DNA of 64,000 bases from Aedes albopictus (Eukaryota > Arthropoda > Insecta > Diptera > Culicidae), in NCBI RefSeq assembly GCF_035046485.1, contig NC_085136.1, positions 297,763,080 to 297,827,079 on the forward strand, in the 5' to 3' direction. Shown here piece by piece: positions 33,650 through 44,607 of this stretch. The position numbers and the translations under genes are program-made. Under the pieces are notes generated by a model that was given only the letters and a program-made list of their open reading frames with translations, did not search any database and was not told the origin of the DNA. Position 1 is the first letter of the stretch; every line of letters starts with the position of its first letter.

Positions 33650-34690
33650 TCTGCAGGTATTAATAGAAAAATTTCTTGAAAAATTCCATGAAAAATGCTA
33701 AGAAATAGGTTCTTAAGTAATTTCTACATAAATTGTGGAAAGAATCTTAGAATTAAAAAAATCTTAAAAAACCTGAAGGAAATCTGAATAAATCTAAAGC
33801 AATGCCTGGATGAATACCCGAAGGAACCGTTGGGGACATCCTTGGAGGAACTTCCAGAAGAATCTCTGGGAAATTTTCTAGAGGAATTTCAAAATACATG
33901 CTCAAGAAAATTACTGAATAAATGGACTAATATCTAAAGGAAAATCTGGAAAAAAACAGGTCATAATTTCTGAAAAGTTTTTGAAATGAAATATTTTTTT
34001 CCAAAATAAATCCCTAGAGAAAGAATATCCAAATCTTTGTGAGAATAAAATCTCCTGAAAATGCATCTTTCAAAGAGACAGACGTTTGGAGAAATTCCTA
34101 ATAGAATTTCTTTAGGAATGTCTGGAAGAATTTTCGAAGAAATCCCGAAGAAAAACTCCTGGAAAAAAATCTGACAATATAAAGTACCTACGGAATGTTT
34201 GCAGAAATGAAAGGATTCATTCATGTTCTTATGTAGTAATCCTTGGATAAATTTCCTTAATTGAATCCCTTAAGGAATCTCAGTATGGAGACAGTTTTTT
34301 TAATAAAGAAATTCATTGACAGGGATCAAAATGCAGGATACTCAGAGGAATCTCCGGAGGAACTCTTGTTAAAATCATTCTCAGAAATCCTGCGGCAATC
34401 TTCTTTCTGTGAACATTCCGGATTTTTTTTGAAAAATACTAAAAAAAATCCCTAAAGGAATTTATGTCCTTACAGGTAATCTGCAGCATTTTCCAAAGTA
34501 TTTATGAAAACCTTGTAAGGAATCCAAAAAAAAAGAAAGTCCCTTCCGCGATAATCACAGAAACAAATCGTGAAATAATAATACATGGAAGGGTTTTCCC
34601 GGTTTAGGGGCGTACCAGTATAGCGGGCGCTGAAATTTAGAAACCTTGGGTAACCAGCTCTGATTTTACCTAGAAAGCGATAATTCAGTG
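33650..34690. repeat. Degenerate GGAATTCC-type tract, paralog of 16.8-17.9 kb
   Basis: Shares ordered blocks with 17200-17935: ATCTTCTTTCTGTGAACATTC near 34400, GTTCTTATGTAGTAATCC near 34225, TTTTCCCGG near 34590, and GGGCGCTGAAATTTAGAAAC near 34625. Confidence 0.6.
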
Positions 34691-35710
34691 ATTTAAACTA
34701 ATTTGCAAATGTAAACACGTCTGGGGGCTATTTTTGGCTAAATCTAAGCTAACAGTTATATTATGATGTGCCCAGACGCCCATCTGGTTGCACTGCCTGA
34801 AACCCATTCACATCGTTCCTAATTTCCGCGAATTTTCATCAAGTTTCGCAGTTATATTTACATAACATTTGTTCCACTTGAGCATCCACCTATAGCCCGG
34901 TCGACTATCGTCGTAAACCGAATTACGGTGCGTCACGCTGCCCTACACAAAATTCCCGTCACCCCACCGACACGGGTACCCCAACCATCTCCAACACCGC
35001 TTGGATGTTATGTCAACCCCGCGGCTGACTTCTTCGATTTGGTCTACTGAGTGCAGACGGTTTGCCAGCCTAACTACACCGGTCAGTTTGGTTTTTGTGT
35101 GGGAAATGATTAATGAAAGTCACCATCACCACCGCCCGCCAGCTACTTTTGGGTTACCACCCTCTCTTGTGTACGAACAAGCAATTGAATCCGCAAACCC
35201 CCGAAAAAAAAAGTGTATCCATTATACCGCCACCAAAAACCCGACACGAGGGAAGGGTCAAAACAGCGTGAATAATGCGTTAAGAGTCATTGTGTAATAC
35301 CAGACCTCCGCCCGCCGGACTCGGTGCGTGCCATAATGAAGAACTTATTTTTCCCATGAGGGCCCTGTCAGACGACACGCCGCCGTGTTGGTCGCCGCCT
35401 TTCACCGAGAAGCTGATTGAAGTTGGCGAAAATTAATGTGATCGCGAGATACGTGCCCGAAAATGTAGGGGACTGGGGCAAGAGAAATGACGAACAAAAT
35501 CCCTCATTAGGGCGCTGTTTTGCGTCGTCGTCGCGGACCACGGCGGACCCTTTGTCTTTGTCGCGTGGGGTTCAAATTTTCGGTGCGGAAAAGGGTTAGT
35601 TGGGCAGACAAAAGGCTGAGTGTCTCGTTAAGAGCCTGGTAATGAACTCGGTCTATAATTGTTTCGAATTAGATGCTTGATTTTGTTAGTTATTTTGTAT
35701 AACTGATCAA
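34691..35710. other. Unassigned, locally GC-richer single-copy-looking DNA
   Basis: 34900-35640 has lower AT content and no repeat that I recognise. The open frame 35001-35297 contains SHHHHRPP but no domain. It may be a regulatory or unique intergenic island. Confidence 0.35.
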
Positions 35711-35713
35711 GGC

Positions 35714-35875
35714 GTTCGTTCAAATATTACGTAACGCGAAATTTGACCATTTTGGACTCCCTCCCTCCCCCACGTAACAACTTTTGTATGGGAAAATTTG
35801 ATATGTTGTATGAAGCGTAACACAGCGCTAAACCCCCTCCCTCCCCCCTTAGCGTTACGTAATATTTGAATGAAC
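35714..35875. mobile_element. MITE with GTTCNTTCAAATATTACGTA ends
   Basis: The ends are GTTCGTTCAAATATTACGTA and, inverted, GTTCATTCAAATATTACGTA, followed by ACGC. 162 bp. The core has two C-rich tracts (CTCCCTCCCCCAC). A fragment of a similar end (TTTATTACGTAACACT) occurs near 49870. Confidence 0.85.
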
Positions 35876-36540
35876 CCAAGACTTTTGGTTGTTTCCTTCG
35901 GCTTTCTGCAACAGTGTCTGTAGCATGAAAATTTCGCAAGAATTAACTCAAAATTATTTAATTTGGAAAAGGCTATCCGTGATGTAACATGAGGCAGTGC
36001 AATAACAGTAGAAAACATATCATGAAGTTGAAACAGTCGAGATGAGGTCATGAAAGAGAAGGTGCACTTGTTGTTTACTGGGAAAGGATAACCATCTTAC
36101 GGAGATGATCACACCCCAGTTAGTTTTGCATAGTGGAAGTTGCAAATGGCAGCGAATAGATCTGTCTTCAAATCTCCGCGAGGTTCACAGCAATATCTTT
36201 ACTCCAAACGAGTTTTTCACGAATTGTGTTGCGAATTGAGATTCAGATCCAGATATCTACCACATGGCGCTAAATAGGTGGGGTTGTGTTGTTGAAATTT
36301 AAAAAGATGGCGTAACTTTTTCAACGAATGGTTCATCGCTTTTCAGGAAGACAAATAGTCGAGACTGTCATGGTAAAATGAGAGATAGTTACTCAAGCAC
36401 CATGGAATATGTTTTCACCAAATTTTTCTTCAATTATCGCGGAAGGGGCATTCTTGCAGACATTAATGCGTACAATGTATTCTTTTCCACGTACTTCTTT
36501 AGAATTTTAACCACGATTACCTCCAGGAATACAACCTGAA
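35876..36540. other. Unassigned stretch
   Basis: No gene or repeat recognised. Confidence 0.3.
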
Positions 36541-36773
36541 ATTAAAAAAAAAAAAAAAAGACGCGGACACCGTCTTCAGCCAAAGGCTGCACAGACTGAA
36601 TGAAACGTTACGTGTCAAACTAGACCAGAGACACACGAAGCATGCACCAGTGGATGCGGCGAAAAAACTATTCTCAAGAAAAGTTCCATCGCCCGGAGCG
36701 GGAATAGAACCCTTACCCCATAGCATGCTGCGATTAGAAGCTTGGTGACCCTAACCGCACAGCTACGAGGCTC
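36541..36773 (-). mobile_element. tRNA-derived SINE of a third type
   Basis: On the minus strand: GGAGCCTCGTAGCTGTGCGG head, B-box-like GGGTTCTATTCCCGC. The body runs to a 16-base T run on that strand (A run 36545-36560 on plus). A T run at the end, not an A tail, looks like a retained Pol III terminator. Confidence 0.7.
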
Positions 36774-36779
36774 CAATTT

Positions 36780-37013
36780 ATTTAGGGGTTCTGTGAAAAC
36801 TTAACAAACTTGTTTCCTGAATCTTTATAGAAATAAGATTTTAGCAGGATTTTCTAGAATGATTTCAGCTAGAATTCATTCAACGATTTCTCCAGATATT
36901 CCAACAGAGGTTCTCTCAGAAACTCCTTCAGAATTTTTCCATATTTCCAATTTCTCAATTAATTTTGAAACAAGTTTACCAGTGTCTTCACAAATTCCTT
37001 TTTGGATTCCTGC
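36780..37013. repeat. Degenerate GGAATTCC-type tract
   Basis: Short continuation of the tract. It is the target of the fold-back at 37025. Confidence 0.55.
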
Positions 37014-37024
37014 AGGGATTCATT

Positions 37025-37656
37025 AGGGTGGGGCTAATTTTAAAAAATGTCTCCGGGATATGATTTCCCATGTGGAAAGTGATCCACTAGTCGAAATAAG
37101 TGAGCTGTACAAAAATGAGCGATTTCGGTTGACATTTAGGGGTGGCGCAAAGGGTTTAAGTAAAATTTTTACTAGAACAAACCTCCAAAAAAAATTTCAA
37201 AATTAAGTTTCAAACATAACATTTCTAGACTAAATCGGTGATTTTAGAACCCAATTGGGCCAAATTTGTGCTCAAAATTGCGATATCTCCAATGGTTTCC
37301 AAGAAATTTGAAAAAAAATGTCATATTTTGGTATCTAACCCAAAAAATACCAAAATACGACATATTTTTTCTAATATCTCAGAAACCAGTAGAGATATAG
37401 CAATTTTGAGCACAAATTTGGTCCAATTGGGTTCTAAAGTCACCGATTTAGTCTAGAAATGTTATGTTTGAAAATTAATTTTGAAATTTTTTTTGGAGGT
37501 TTGTTCTAGTAAAAATTTTACTTAAACCCTTTGCGCCACCCCTAAATGTCAACCGAAATCGCTCATTTTTGTACAGCTCACTTATTTCGACTAGTGGATC
37601 ACTTTCCACATGGGAAATCATATCCCGGAGACATTTTTTAAAATTAGCCCCACCCT
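37025..37656. mobile_element. Fold-back element, 632 bp, near-perfect inverted repeat, 11-bp TSD
   Basis: The left end is AGGGTGGGGCTAATTTT and the right end is its exact complement. The arms stay paired almost to the centre near 37340, for example through CGGTTGACATTTAGGGGTGG and TCTAGACTAAATCGGTGA. The flanks repeat agggattcatt (37014-37024, 37657-37667). There is no coding; the frame 37238-37456 lies across the arms. A transcript would be a ~300-bp hairpin. Confidence 0.92.
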
Positions 37657-37667
37657 AGGGATTCATT

Positions 37668-39560
37668 CAATCGTCAATTTTAAGGACTGCCACAAATGTT
37701 CGTTTATGCATACCTTCATGTATTTTTTTTTTTCAACATTTCTGAAATAATTACTCCAGGAATATAATCATAATTTCCCCCATGAGTTTTTCTTTTCGAA
37801 TTTTTTAGAAACTCTTCTAGAAATTTCTCAATGAATTCCTCTAGGAGTTTCGTTCGGAATTCATGCGTACTGAAACTGTACGCAACAGATGCAATTCCAG
37901 GAGGAATTTGATTACAGATATTCGGAGATTCTTTCAGAGATTTCTCCAGAGGTTTCAGAAAATCCTCAAGGATCTTCCTCTGATATTCAAAAATTTTCCA
38001 GGAACTCTTTCAGAAATTATTGTTGAGATCAAGGATCGGTAAATTCGCCTCACTTCATTCATATTCACTCCTCTTTGCTGAAGCGAATCGAGAAAGATGC
38101 AGCAAACGGATAGTCGTGATCAAACACGCAACCCCATCACCAGTGGGAAGCGATGCGCAAGCTGGTTGACATGGATATTCGTGGCCGATCGTCGCAGTTT
38201 GGATCGCAAGCGAATGAATGAATGACGAATGGTGACGAATGCTGGTGAGCGATCGAAGCAACTATTATCATAACTAGAAGAGAATTTTTGCATGTAATGC
38301 ATACATTTTTAGTGTATTGTTATTGAAATGCTAGATTAGCAAAGAAAATAATAAACATTTTTTGAAAACTTCAAATATTCGTACGCGCAATATCACTCAC
38401 GAATTGCATCACCTCTCCATCGCTTGCGATGCGAATGTGGACGAATGTTTTAATTTCATGTATGGCTTCCCACCGTTCGCCGGTGTTTGCTGTCGTCGCT
38501 GACAAGCAAACACACAAACTAAAGCGACAACCGTTCGCTGCTGACTGTATTCGAGTGTGGAAGAAGATGAAAAGTGGAAATCAGGAACCCTGGTTGAGAT
38601 TTCTTCAAAGATTTCTTTAAGAATTACTCCGTATAATCAGGGTTTTTCTCAGAAATTAACTTAGAAATTTCTCTACAAAATTCTCTCAAGAATCGGTGGA
38701 AGTTTCTCCAGGGGTTTCTTCAGAAGGTTCTCCAGGTATTACTCCAGCGATTGTTTAGGATTTATTTTGACCTCTACTCAAAGATTCGATCAGATTTTTT
38801 TGAAACTTAACAATTTTTTCTAAAGATTCTCTCATTAATTCACTCAAATTTTATCCATTGGCATTTTTCAAGTATGATTAAAGGAATTGTTCTATGAACA
38901 TTTTGCAAAGTATTATCCAGTTTTCTAGGTATTCTTTCAAACTCTTTTCGATAAACTCCTTTATTTTCATCCATTTATCCGAGGGAATTTCTGTAGATTT
39001 TTTTTGTGAAAAGTTCCATGGAAGAACTTTTTAAAAATTCCTGACAGTATCCTTAATGCTCTAAAGAAGTCACTATAAATATTTCAAAGAAAGTCCTGAA
39101 GAAATGTCAGTAATAATTCGAGGACCCCTGCAGGTATTTTTGAAGAAATATCCAGAATTCTCAGGAAGCACTCTTGTAAGAATCTCTAGCAGGATATCTG
39201 GAGAAATCCCTGTGAAATACTTGAAGAAATCCCAGACGAAATTTTTGTCCTGGAGCAATACCCAAAGAAACTCTTCGGAAAATCTTTGGTGAAATTTCTA
39301 GAAAAGTTTACTGAGGAATATATACAAAAAACTCTCGGAGAAATCCTTTAATAAAATTCTTGAAGGATTACTTGAAAGCATTCCTGGAGTAATCGTCCCG
39401 TTTTCGAGGATATTCGTGTGGAAATACTTCGAGAATTGCCTTGAAAAGCTTCCGTAAAGAAAGCTGTAAATGAAACTCTTGAGATAATTCTGAACAAATT
39501 CCAGTAGAAATTCATAGAAAATATATCTTAACTTCTTGATGAATCTGTGGAGAAAATCGT
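37668..39560. repeat. Degenerate GGAATTCC-type tract with nested hAT-like MITE
   Basis: Tract at 37668-38031 and 38601-39560. It is interrupted by the element at 38040-38592. Confidence 0.55.
38040..38592. mobile_element. hAT-type non-autonomous element, 553 bp, 8-bp TSD
   Basis: The exact duplication gttgagat occurs at 38032-38039 and 38593-38600. The ends CAAGGATCGGTAAATT and, inverted, CAGGGTTCCTGATTT are an imperfect hAT-like pair. The interior holds many GCGAATG words. No transposase frame. Confidence 0.75.
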
Positions 39561-41104
39561 AGAGTTATGCTTAAGGCGAAACTGGATGCATTTCCTCTTT
39601 ATTTATTTTTTTGTTTTTGATTTTATGTTAAATAACGAAGCAATATTTTCAAAATAGGTTTTCGTACACATGTAGAATATTGATCCTGATTTTTTCCTGG
39701 TGGAAAATGTTTTTCATTTCTGCAAAAACCATTTTAATTAAAATTTCACAAAAAAAAAAGATTAATCCACCTAGTAGTTATAGTGCCTTTCTCGTCGAAT
39801 ATATACTCATGATCTTTCCGTCAACGCAAGTCGTAAAGTTTCTGAATCCTGAGAATACTTTATTTAGAAAAGCAATAATTTTAGCAGTCCCCATCAAATT
39901 GGGAAACTTATTGATGGCACTTTTTCTGACGTTATGTTCAACGTATAGGCAGAGCTGAAAATATCAAACCTCTCAGTTGACTGCTTGACCACCTTCACTA
40001 TCACTGAAGGCCGATCAATATCAAGACGACAATTAGAAGCTAGGATATAACTTCACAAATCACTTTGCGGTTTTCGACAAAGTTTTTTTCTGCCCAGTTT
40101 TGGCTACACATATAATCATTGGTTACAAGATTCATGTAGAATTTGACGAAAAAATGCAAGTAATTCAAATAGCCTATACTAAATCCCTTTCAAATTTCCA
40201 CCACATTACAGAGCACGCCCTCTAGTCGCATCAATTTTGCTCAGTATTTTTAGATGCAAAAGGAAATTTGACCGGGGCTGATGCGGTTAAATTTTAAGTT
40301 TCCCATACAATGTTGACCAATCCTACTGTATATTTACGCCTCAGGAATCTAGAATGGTGTGATTTGGTGGGATCGCTTTAGCTTTTTAGGGTTTTGCTCC
40401 CTTCCATATATCTATCGCTTGCATTGATTTTGTTCACTTACGTTATTCCGCAGAAGCATCCAACGCAGAATCTGCAACACCACCGATAGTCTCTGATGTA
40501 GTCTGAGCCTAATTTCTTGCTAACCGTTCATCAGGTTATCAAAATATCACGGTTGAAAAGTCCCAAAAAAATGACCACGTGGTTTATGGACAGCCCCCAA
40601 CCGTTATCGAGTAATCTAAAGAACCGGTTGCAGAACCCTACTGGTTCAGATATGGTCTGATACTATTTTCCCGCTTTCCGTTCATCAGATCATCCAAAAA
40701 GCCGCGTTTTGATGTGTCGCATGTATAGTTTTGGATCTTGGTTCACTTTTGTATATGGCGACTTCCGGCGGGACACCCTAAACACTACCGGTTCAGATAT
40801 GGCCCGAGACCTTTTTCCTGCTACCGTTGATTAGGTTATCGAAAATGCCGTAGTTTAATGGGTCGCATGCATGGGTTCCCAAGTAACCAAAAGTTCAGAT
40901 GAGAGGGTACTTTATAAGCTAAGCAGCTTGAAGGCTCTTTAGCCTTCTAAGCAGCTTCATTTTTAAGAAATTTCGGAACTTGAAAGTTCACATAAGGAAG
41001 TCGGATAGCCTTCCAAACAGCTGACGGAACTTCCTCAAAATGAATGTGAAAACAAAATTGTACTTTTCAGATTCATCACAACCTCGTTGTTGCTTGTGTT
41101 ATTG

Positions 41105-41337
41105 CACACCAAAAATCGATTGAGGGTTTCAGCAAAATGTTGCTGAATTTTGCCGAGCTGAAGGTTTCAGCAAACATTTTGCTGAAATTCAGCAAAATTT
41201 TGCTGATTTGTTCAGCAAACACTGCTGATCACCAGTAACGTTTTGCTGAAATTCAGCAAACTTTGCTGAAAGTTCAGCATAACATTTTGCTGGACCCTTC
41301 AGCTAGCAAAATATTGCTGAAAGCGTTTAGTGTGTGG
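41105..41337. mobile_element. Nested MITE rich in TTTGCTGAA
   Basis: Dense alternating CAGCAAAATTTTGCTG palindromes between a left GCACACCAAAAATCGATTGA and a right CGTTTAGTGTGTG end. The TIR match is partial (CACAC...). Confidence 0.6.
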
Positions 41338-41384
41338 GAAACATGCTCAAACTTACTTTACATACTTATTTACTTATGCCTATG

Positions 41385-41455
41385 TCACACCTAGGTAGAT
41401 TTGAACCGGGACCTCCTGCGTGATAAGCTGCCGTCATTCCACTGCGCTGCTACAG
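41385..41455 (-). repeat. tRNA-like module (SINE promoter remnant)
   Basis: On the minus strand: GCAGCGCAGTGGAATGACGG (A-box-like) and CCCGGTTCAAATC (B-box). It cannot fold into a full cloverleaf. Confidence 0.5.
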
Positions 41456-41570
41456 ATATTTAATGTGGATAAGTTAACTTCGCTGTTGTACAAGTGTTCA
41501 AACCTAGATGTCGACAGAGGATTGATTCAAGTCAGATTTCATCCGCTTTGCACTTCATCGCAAATTTTTG

Positions 41571-41650
41571 TGTCGTGGTAGAGTGTAGGGCTCTAACGCA
41601 GCGACTACCGGTTCGAATCTGGTGGGCGTCATATTTTTTTTTTTCATTTG
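41571..41650 (+). repeat. tRNA-like module followed by T run
   Basis: CGTGGTAGAGTGTAGGGCTC (A-box-like) and ACCGGTTCGAATCTGGT (complete T-arm), then a run of T (41634-41644) as a Pol III terminator. The 5' half of the acceptor stem does not pair with GGGCGTC, so it is not a working tRNA gene. Confidence 0.55.
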
Positions 41651-41847
41651 CACTTCATATTCATTGATTTGGAGAGTTCAATTTAGTTGTCTATGAAAAT
41701 TTGCTTATAATGATGGTTATGCTAACATGACAAAAATAAATCCTTAGAACATCAATCTACTGAAATGAACTTCAAGGAACTAGAAAGTTCCAACAAAGTT
41801 CCGAGTAGCATCTTAAGCAGCTTTCAAGATCCACGAAGTTCAGATAA

Positions 41848-41975
41848 AGCTCCGAATGGAACTTTCTAGCTGCTTAAGAGACTAACAATGAGCCTTGCTG
41901 GAACTTGTGTGCGAAGCTCCAGCAAGGCTCATTGTTAGCCTCTTAAGCAGCTAGAAAGCTCCGTGCGGAACTTTA
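41848..41975. repeat. Internal hairpin of the 1156-bp element
   Basis: Inverted arms run from GGAACTTTCTAGCTGCTTAA through GAGCCTTGCTGGA. Their complement is on the other side of a short loop near 41912. Confidence 0.8.
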
Positions 41976-42676
41976 TCTGAACTTTGTGGAACTTGAAAGT
42001 GCATCATGGGAAGCGGAACTTTTGGTTACTTTGGTTTGTTGCATTTTCATATCTGGCCTCTTCCTGGGGTACCGGTCCGGAACACCTAAATGGCCATAAT
42101 TCCGGAATAACTGGACCGATCAGAACCAATTTCAATAGGAAACAATGGGGCAACATACCCCGTCGAATGAACCATCGGTCGTTCAAATCGGTTTATATTT
42201 ACCACAGAGAACAAACAACCAAGTCCAATCTGAATTTTGTGTAAGGAATATTTCATCGGCAACACAAGTGGCAATAGCGTGGCGCTGCAATCGGTTTTCA
42301 TACTAACGTGATTCGTCACTTGAAATGTTTGTGGGAAGTAATATTGTAACCGTTCGCCGAATTGCTCGAGAGATTGCCAAAACGTGGTGGCTTATGCGCC
42401 ACTCTCGCGAACGAGAGTCTCGAACGGCCGTGGCTCAAAATCTTTAAACGCACTAAAACTTTAATACAAATAACGTTTAAACTGAAACAATAACGGAAAT
42501 TTACACCAAACGGGAGAGAAAAACTGAATACACAACAAGTAAACAATCAAGAGAAGTCACTGAAGTGAATTTATTTGAATGAATTTAGCAAACAAAAAAA
42601 AAACAATGGAAACACGAATAAATTAACAATTGAATTCATTTTAAATGTATATTATTTCACAAAATGCTCGTCAAAT

Positions 42677-42678
<2 letters not shown>

Positions 42679-42731
<53 letters not shown>

Positions 42732-42738
42732 GTGTGTA
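42679..42738. repeat. (GT)n microsatellite
   Basis: About 29 GT units with one GC interruption. The open frames of alternating Cys-Val or His-Thr over it are artefacts. Confidence 0.97.
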
Positions 42739-42984
42739 TGATCATGGCCATGAACTCTAAAACAACGTACCTGCGCAGGCTTTTTCGTTGTCGGTGCTTC
42801 GTCGTGGCCAGTCGTCGACGTCGGTTCGCTCTCCAAAACGTTCGCCGGACTAAAGGTGCGGAGGGGGAGTGTCGGCGGTCCGATACTCTGCCCGATCGTG
42901 CTTAAACCGCACGCGGGTAGGCCAGATATCATCCCAACTCTCCGTTTGACTGCCAGTTTTGGCGGGCGAGGAGCAGCGAAAAAG

Positions 42985-43194
42985 GCTAGAATCGACATCA
43001 ACCTGAGTTTCTACGGGTTTCACTTTGTTTAAGTTTAATCGACATGATTCACAGATTAATGTAGACGTGTCTAACGCAATTTGGCAGTTTACTGATATTA
43101 GCCTTTGAATAATGTTTTCGTTTAGTTTACGTAGCTTTACCGAGCACCACGTTGTATGAATGGGTTTACAACACTTCACCTTATTGAATTCCAT
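42985..43194 (-). CDS. Cys-rich N-terminal domain exon candidate (unrecognised family)
   Basis: From ATG 43194 on the minus strand the frame reads MEFNKVKCCKPIHTTWCSVK. It continues with LRKLNENIIQRL and then STLICESCRLNLNKVKP. The pattern is C-x2-P, ~15 residues, K-LR-L, an amphipathic stretch, and C-x2-C-R. It looks like a small zinc-binding module. A decayed relative lies at 61940-62100 on the other strand (ICTSCRLDFDKR). The frame stays open to 42850, but after about 43015 the sequence loses the similarity. A possible donor, CAG|GTTGAT, is near 43010. I do not recognise the family. It could be an exon of a transposon-linked or captured gene. Confidence 0.4.
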
Positions 43195-43460
43195 TATGAA
43201 ATTACTATTTATCACTCAAAAACAAATATGTTACTGATACATTCCGAGATGTGGAACGGATTTTTCATACCTAGTACAGGTAGATTTAGATTTTAACGTA
43301 TACTGTAGGTAACACCTAGCGGGCTACCCACCGGGGAAGTTTTTTTTTACCTGCTGCAGGCTCTTTATCTTTATGCTACCTAAAATTCAGGCAGGTAGTA
43401 AGTATATAGATCCAACAATTGAACCATTCATTGAACATCTTGCGGTCAAAAAGAGGTTTA

Positions 43461-43677
43461 CGTAAAATGTACCATTTGGACAGGTGCACCTATTTTGGTC
43501 ACTTGCCGCTATAACTAAGTCAATTTCAAACCGATTGATTTGAATTTTTGCACAGATTAGATACTATACGCGCCTAACTCTATACAAAATTTCAAATCAA
43601 TCGGTTTGAAATTGACTTAGTTAAAGCGGCAAGTGTCCAAAATAGGTACACTTGCTCAAATGGTACAAGACCCTACA
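43461..43677. mobile_element. MITE, GGGTC..GTACCATTT family, copy 2
   Basis: Same family as 6151-6369: inverted words TGTACCATTT, CAGGTGCACCTATTTTGG and AACTAAGTCAATTTCAAACC on both arms. The right end reads CAAGACCCTACA, and the left outer bases are changed. Confidence 0.8.
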
Positions 43678-43876
43678 TTTCGAAAAACATATCCTTGTTT
43701 TCTCAGTTTTTTAAGCCAAATACGTGTGCAAAGTTTCATTCAAATCAAAAAATGTCGAAAATAATTTTTCCGATTTTCCGGTCATTTCGCGTGGAAATAC
43801 TCATGCAATTATCCTATATTTAGAAAGAAAAATGTCAAATACGCATTAGAACGTAAGATTACAAAAAAAAAACATA

Positions 43877-44095
43877 TAGGGAATCTCGCCACTTGGGCGG
43901 TGGCTTCTATATTCGTCTGTTTTCCAATATAACTCAGTCGAATTTGAACCAATTCACACAACTTTTGGAATGTGGTGAGATAGGTATAGTATCTACCCGT
44001 GTACAACATATCAAGTCAATTGGTTCAAAATTGACTTAGTTATAGTGGAAAAACGACGAATATAGAAGCCACCGCCCAAGTGGCGCGATACCCTA
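43877..44095. mobile_element. MITE with TAGGGNATCNCGCCACTTGG ends
   Basis: The ends are TAGGGAATCTCGCCACTTGG and, inverted, TAGGGTATCGCGCCACTTGG, continuing through GCGGTGGCTTCTATATTCGTC. 219 bp, the same length as the GTACCATTT MITEs. They also share AACTNAGTCNAATTTGAACC in the arms, so the two families are related. Confidence 0.88.
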
Positions 44096-44607
44096 GGTAA
44101 TTTTATTCTATTTGAAAGGGCGAAATGAAAATTTAACAAAATGAAAAACTTGATTTTTCTAACATTTTGGGGAAGTCCAACATGCGGAAACAGGTAGTGA
44201 ATTGAGATTCTGTTATTCTTCTGAAATAAATCATGTCAAAAACAAATGTGATTCAAAAGTAACTCACATTACGATACATGTCGCCAGATTGAATGAATAT
44301 AAAGCAGCGTTTCTCAAACTATGGGTCGCGACCCACTGGTGGGTCGCGGGATGATTTTTGGTGGGTCGCGAAGGCTTGGGCAATATTGTAATAAATGTCT
44401 TAATTATCTTAATTGTACTCCCTTGGAAAATCGACAGAGTTATTTTTAGAAGTGTGGTGTCTCTTTAATGCTATTCAAAATTTTGTATTATAAGTCTTAG
44501 TCTGGAGTACATTTAATAGTATTTAAAGTATTTTTTGTTGCTTGCAGTTTGCATGGTCAGTTAAATATTTACATACCAAGTTCAGCAGTTAAAATATCAA
44601 AAAAAAA

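Larger units (their letters stand above)
40879..42034. mobile_element. 1156-bp TIR element inserted in copy C
   Basis: The ends are CCAAGTAACCAAAAGTTC and, inverted, CCAAAGTAACCAAAAGTTC. Removing it rejoins the composite element (ATGGGTT...TGTTGCATTTTCATATC). The 3-bp flanks ttc/ttt suggest a 3-bp TSD with one change, as at 8276. Inside are GAACTTTCTAGCTGCTTAAG words, a hairpin at 41848-41975, a small MITE (about 41105-41337), and two tRNA-like modules facing away from each other. Confidence 0.8.
39763..42200 (-). mobile_element. GCCTTTCTCGT composite element, copy C
   Basis: In reverse orientation. It starts on the plus strand with CCACCTAGTAGTTATAGTGC and CTTTCTCGT. The AT-rich tail follows (39790-40440), then satellite units (40440-40878). 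After a 1156-bp insertion it resumes at 42035 with the leader block (GGCCATAATTCCGGAATAAC, CGTCGAATGAACC) and stops near 42200, before the expected outer end. It is truncated there. Confidence 0.75.
42240..43450. other. Mostly unassigned; contains GT microsatellite and a Cys-rich exon candidate
   Basis: 42240-42640 has no feature that I recognise. 42760-43000 is GC-rich. See the separate entries for 42679-42738 and 42985-43194. Confidence 0.3.

Noticed and set aside
37238..37456. 72-codon frame with repeated NPK/SNISE words.
   Set aside because: It lies across the two arms of a fold-back element; its symmetry explains the repeats.
41571..41650. A possible tRNA gene.
   Set aside because: A/B boxes and T-arm are present, but the acceptor stem does not pair and it lies inside a transposon. 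Called a SINE-type module.
42575..42905. Frames of alternating Cys-Val and His-Thr.
   Set aside because: Direct translation of the GT microsatellite.
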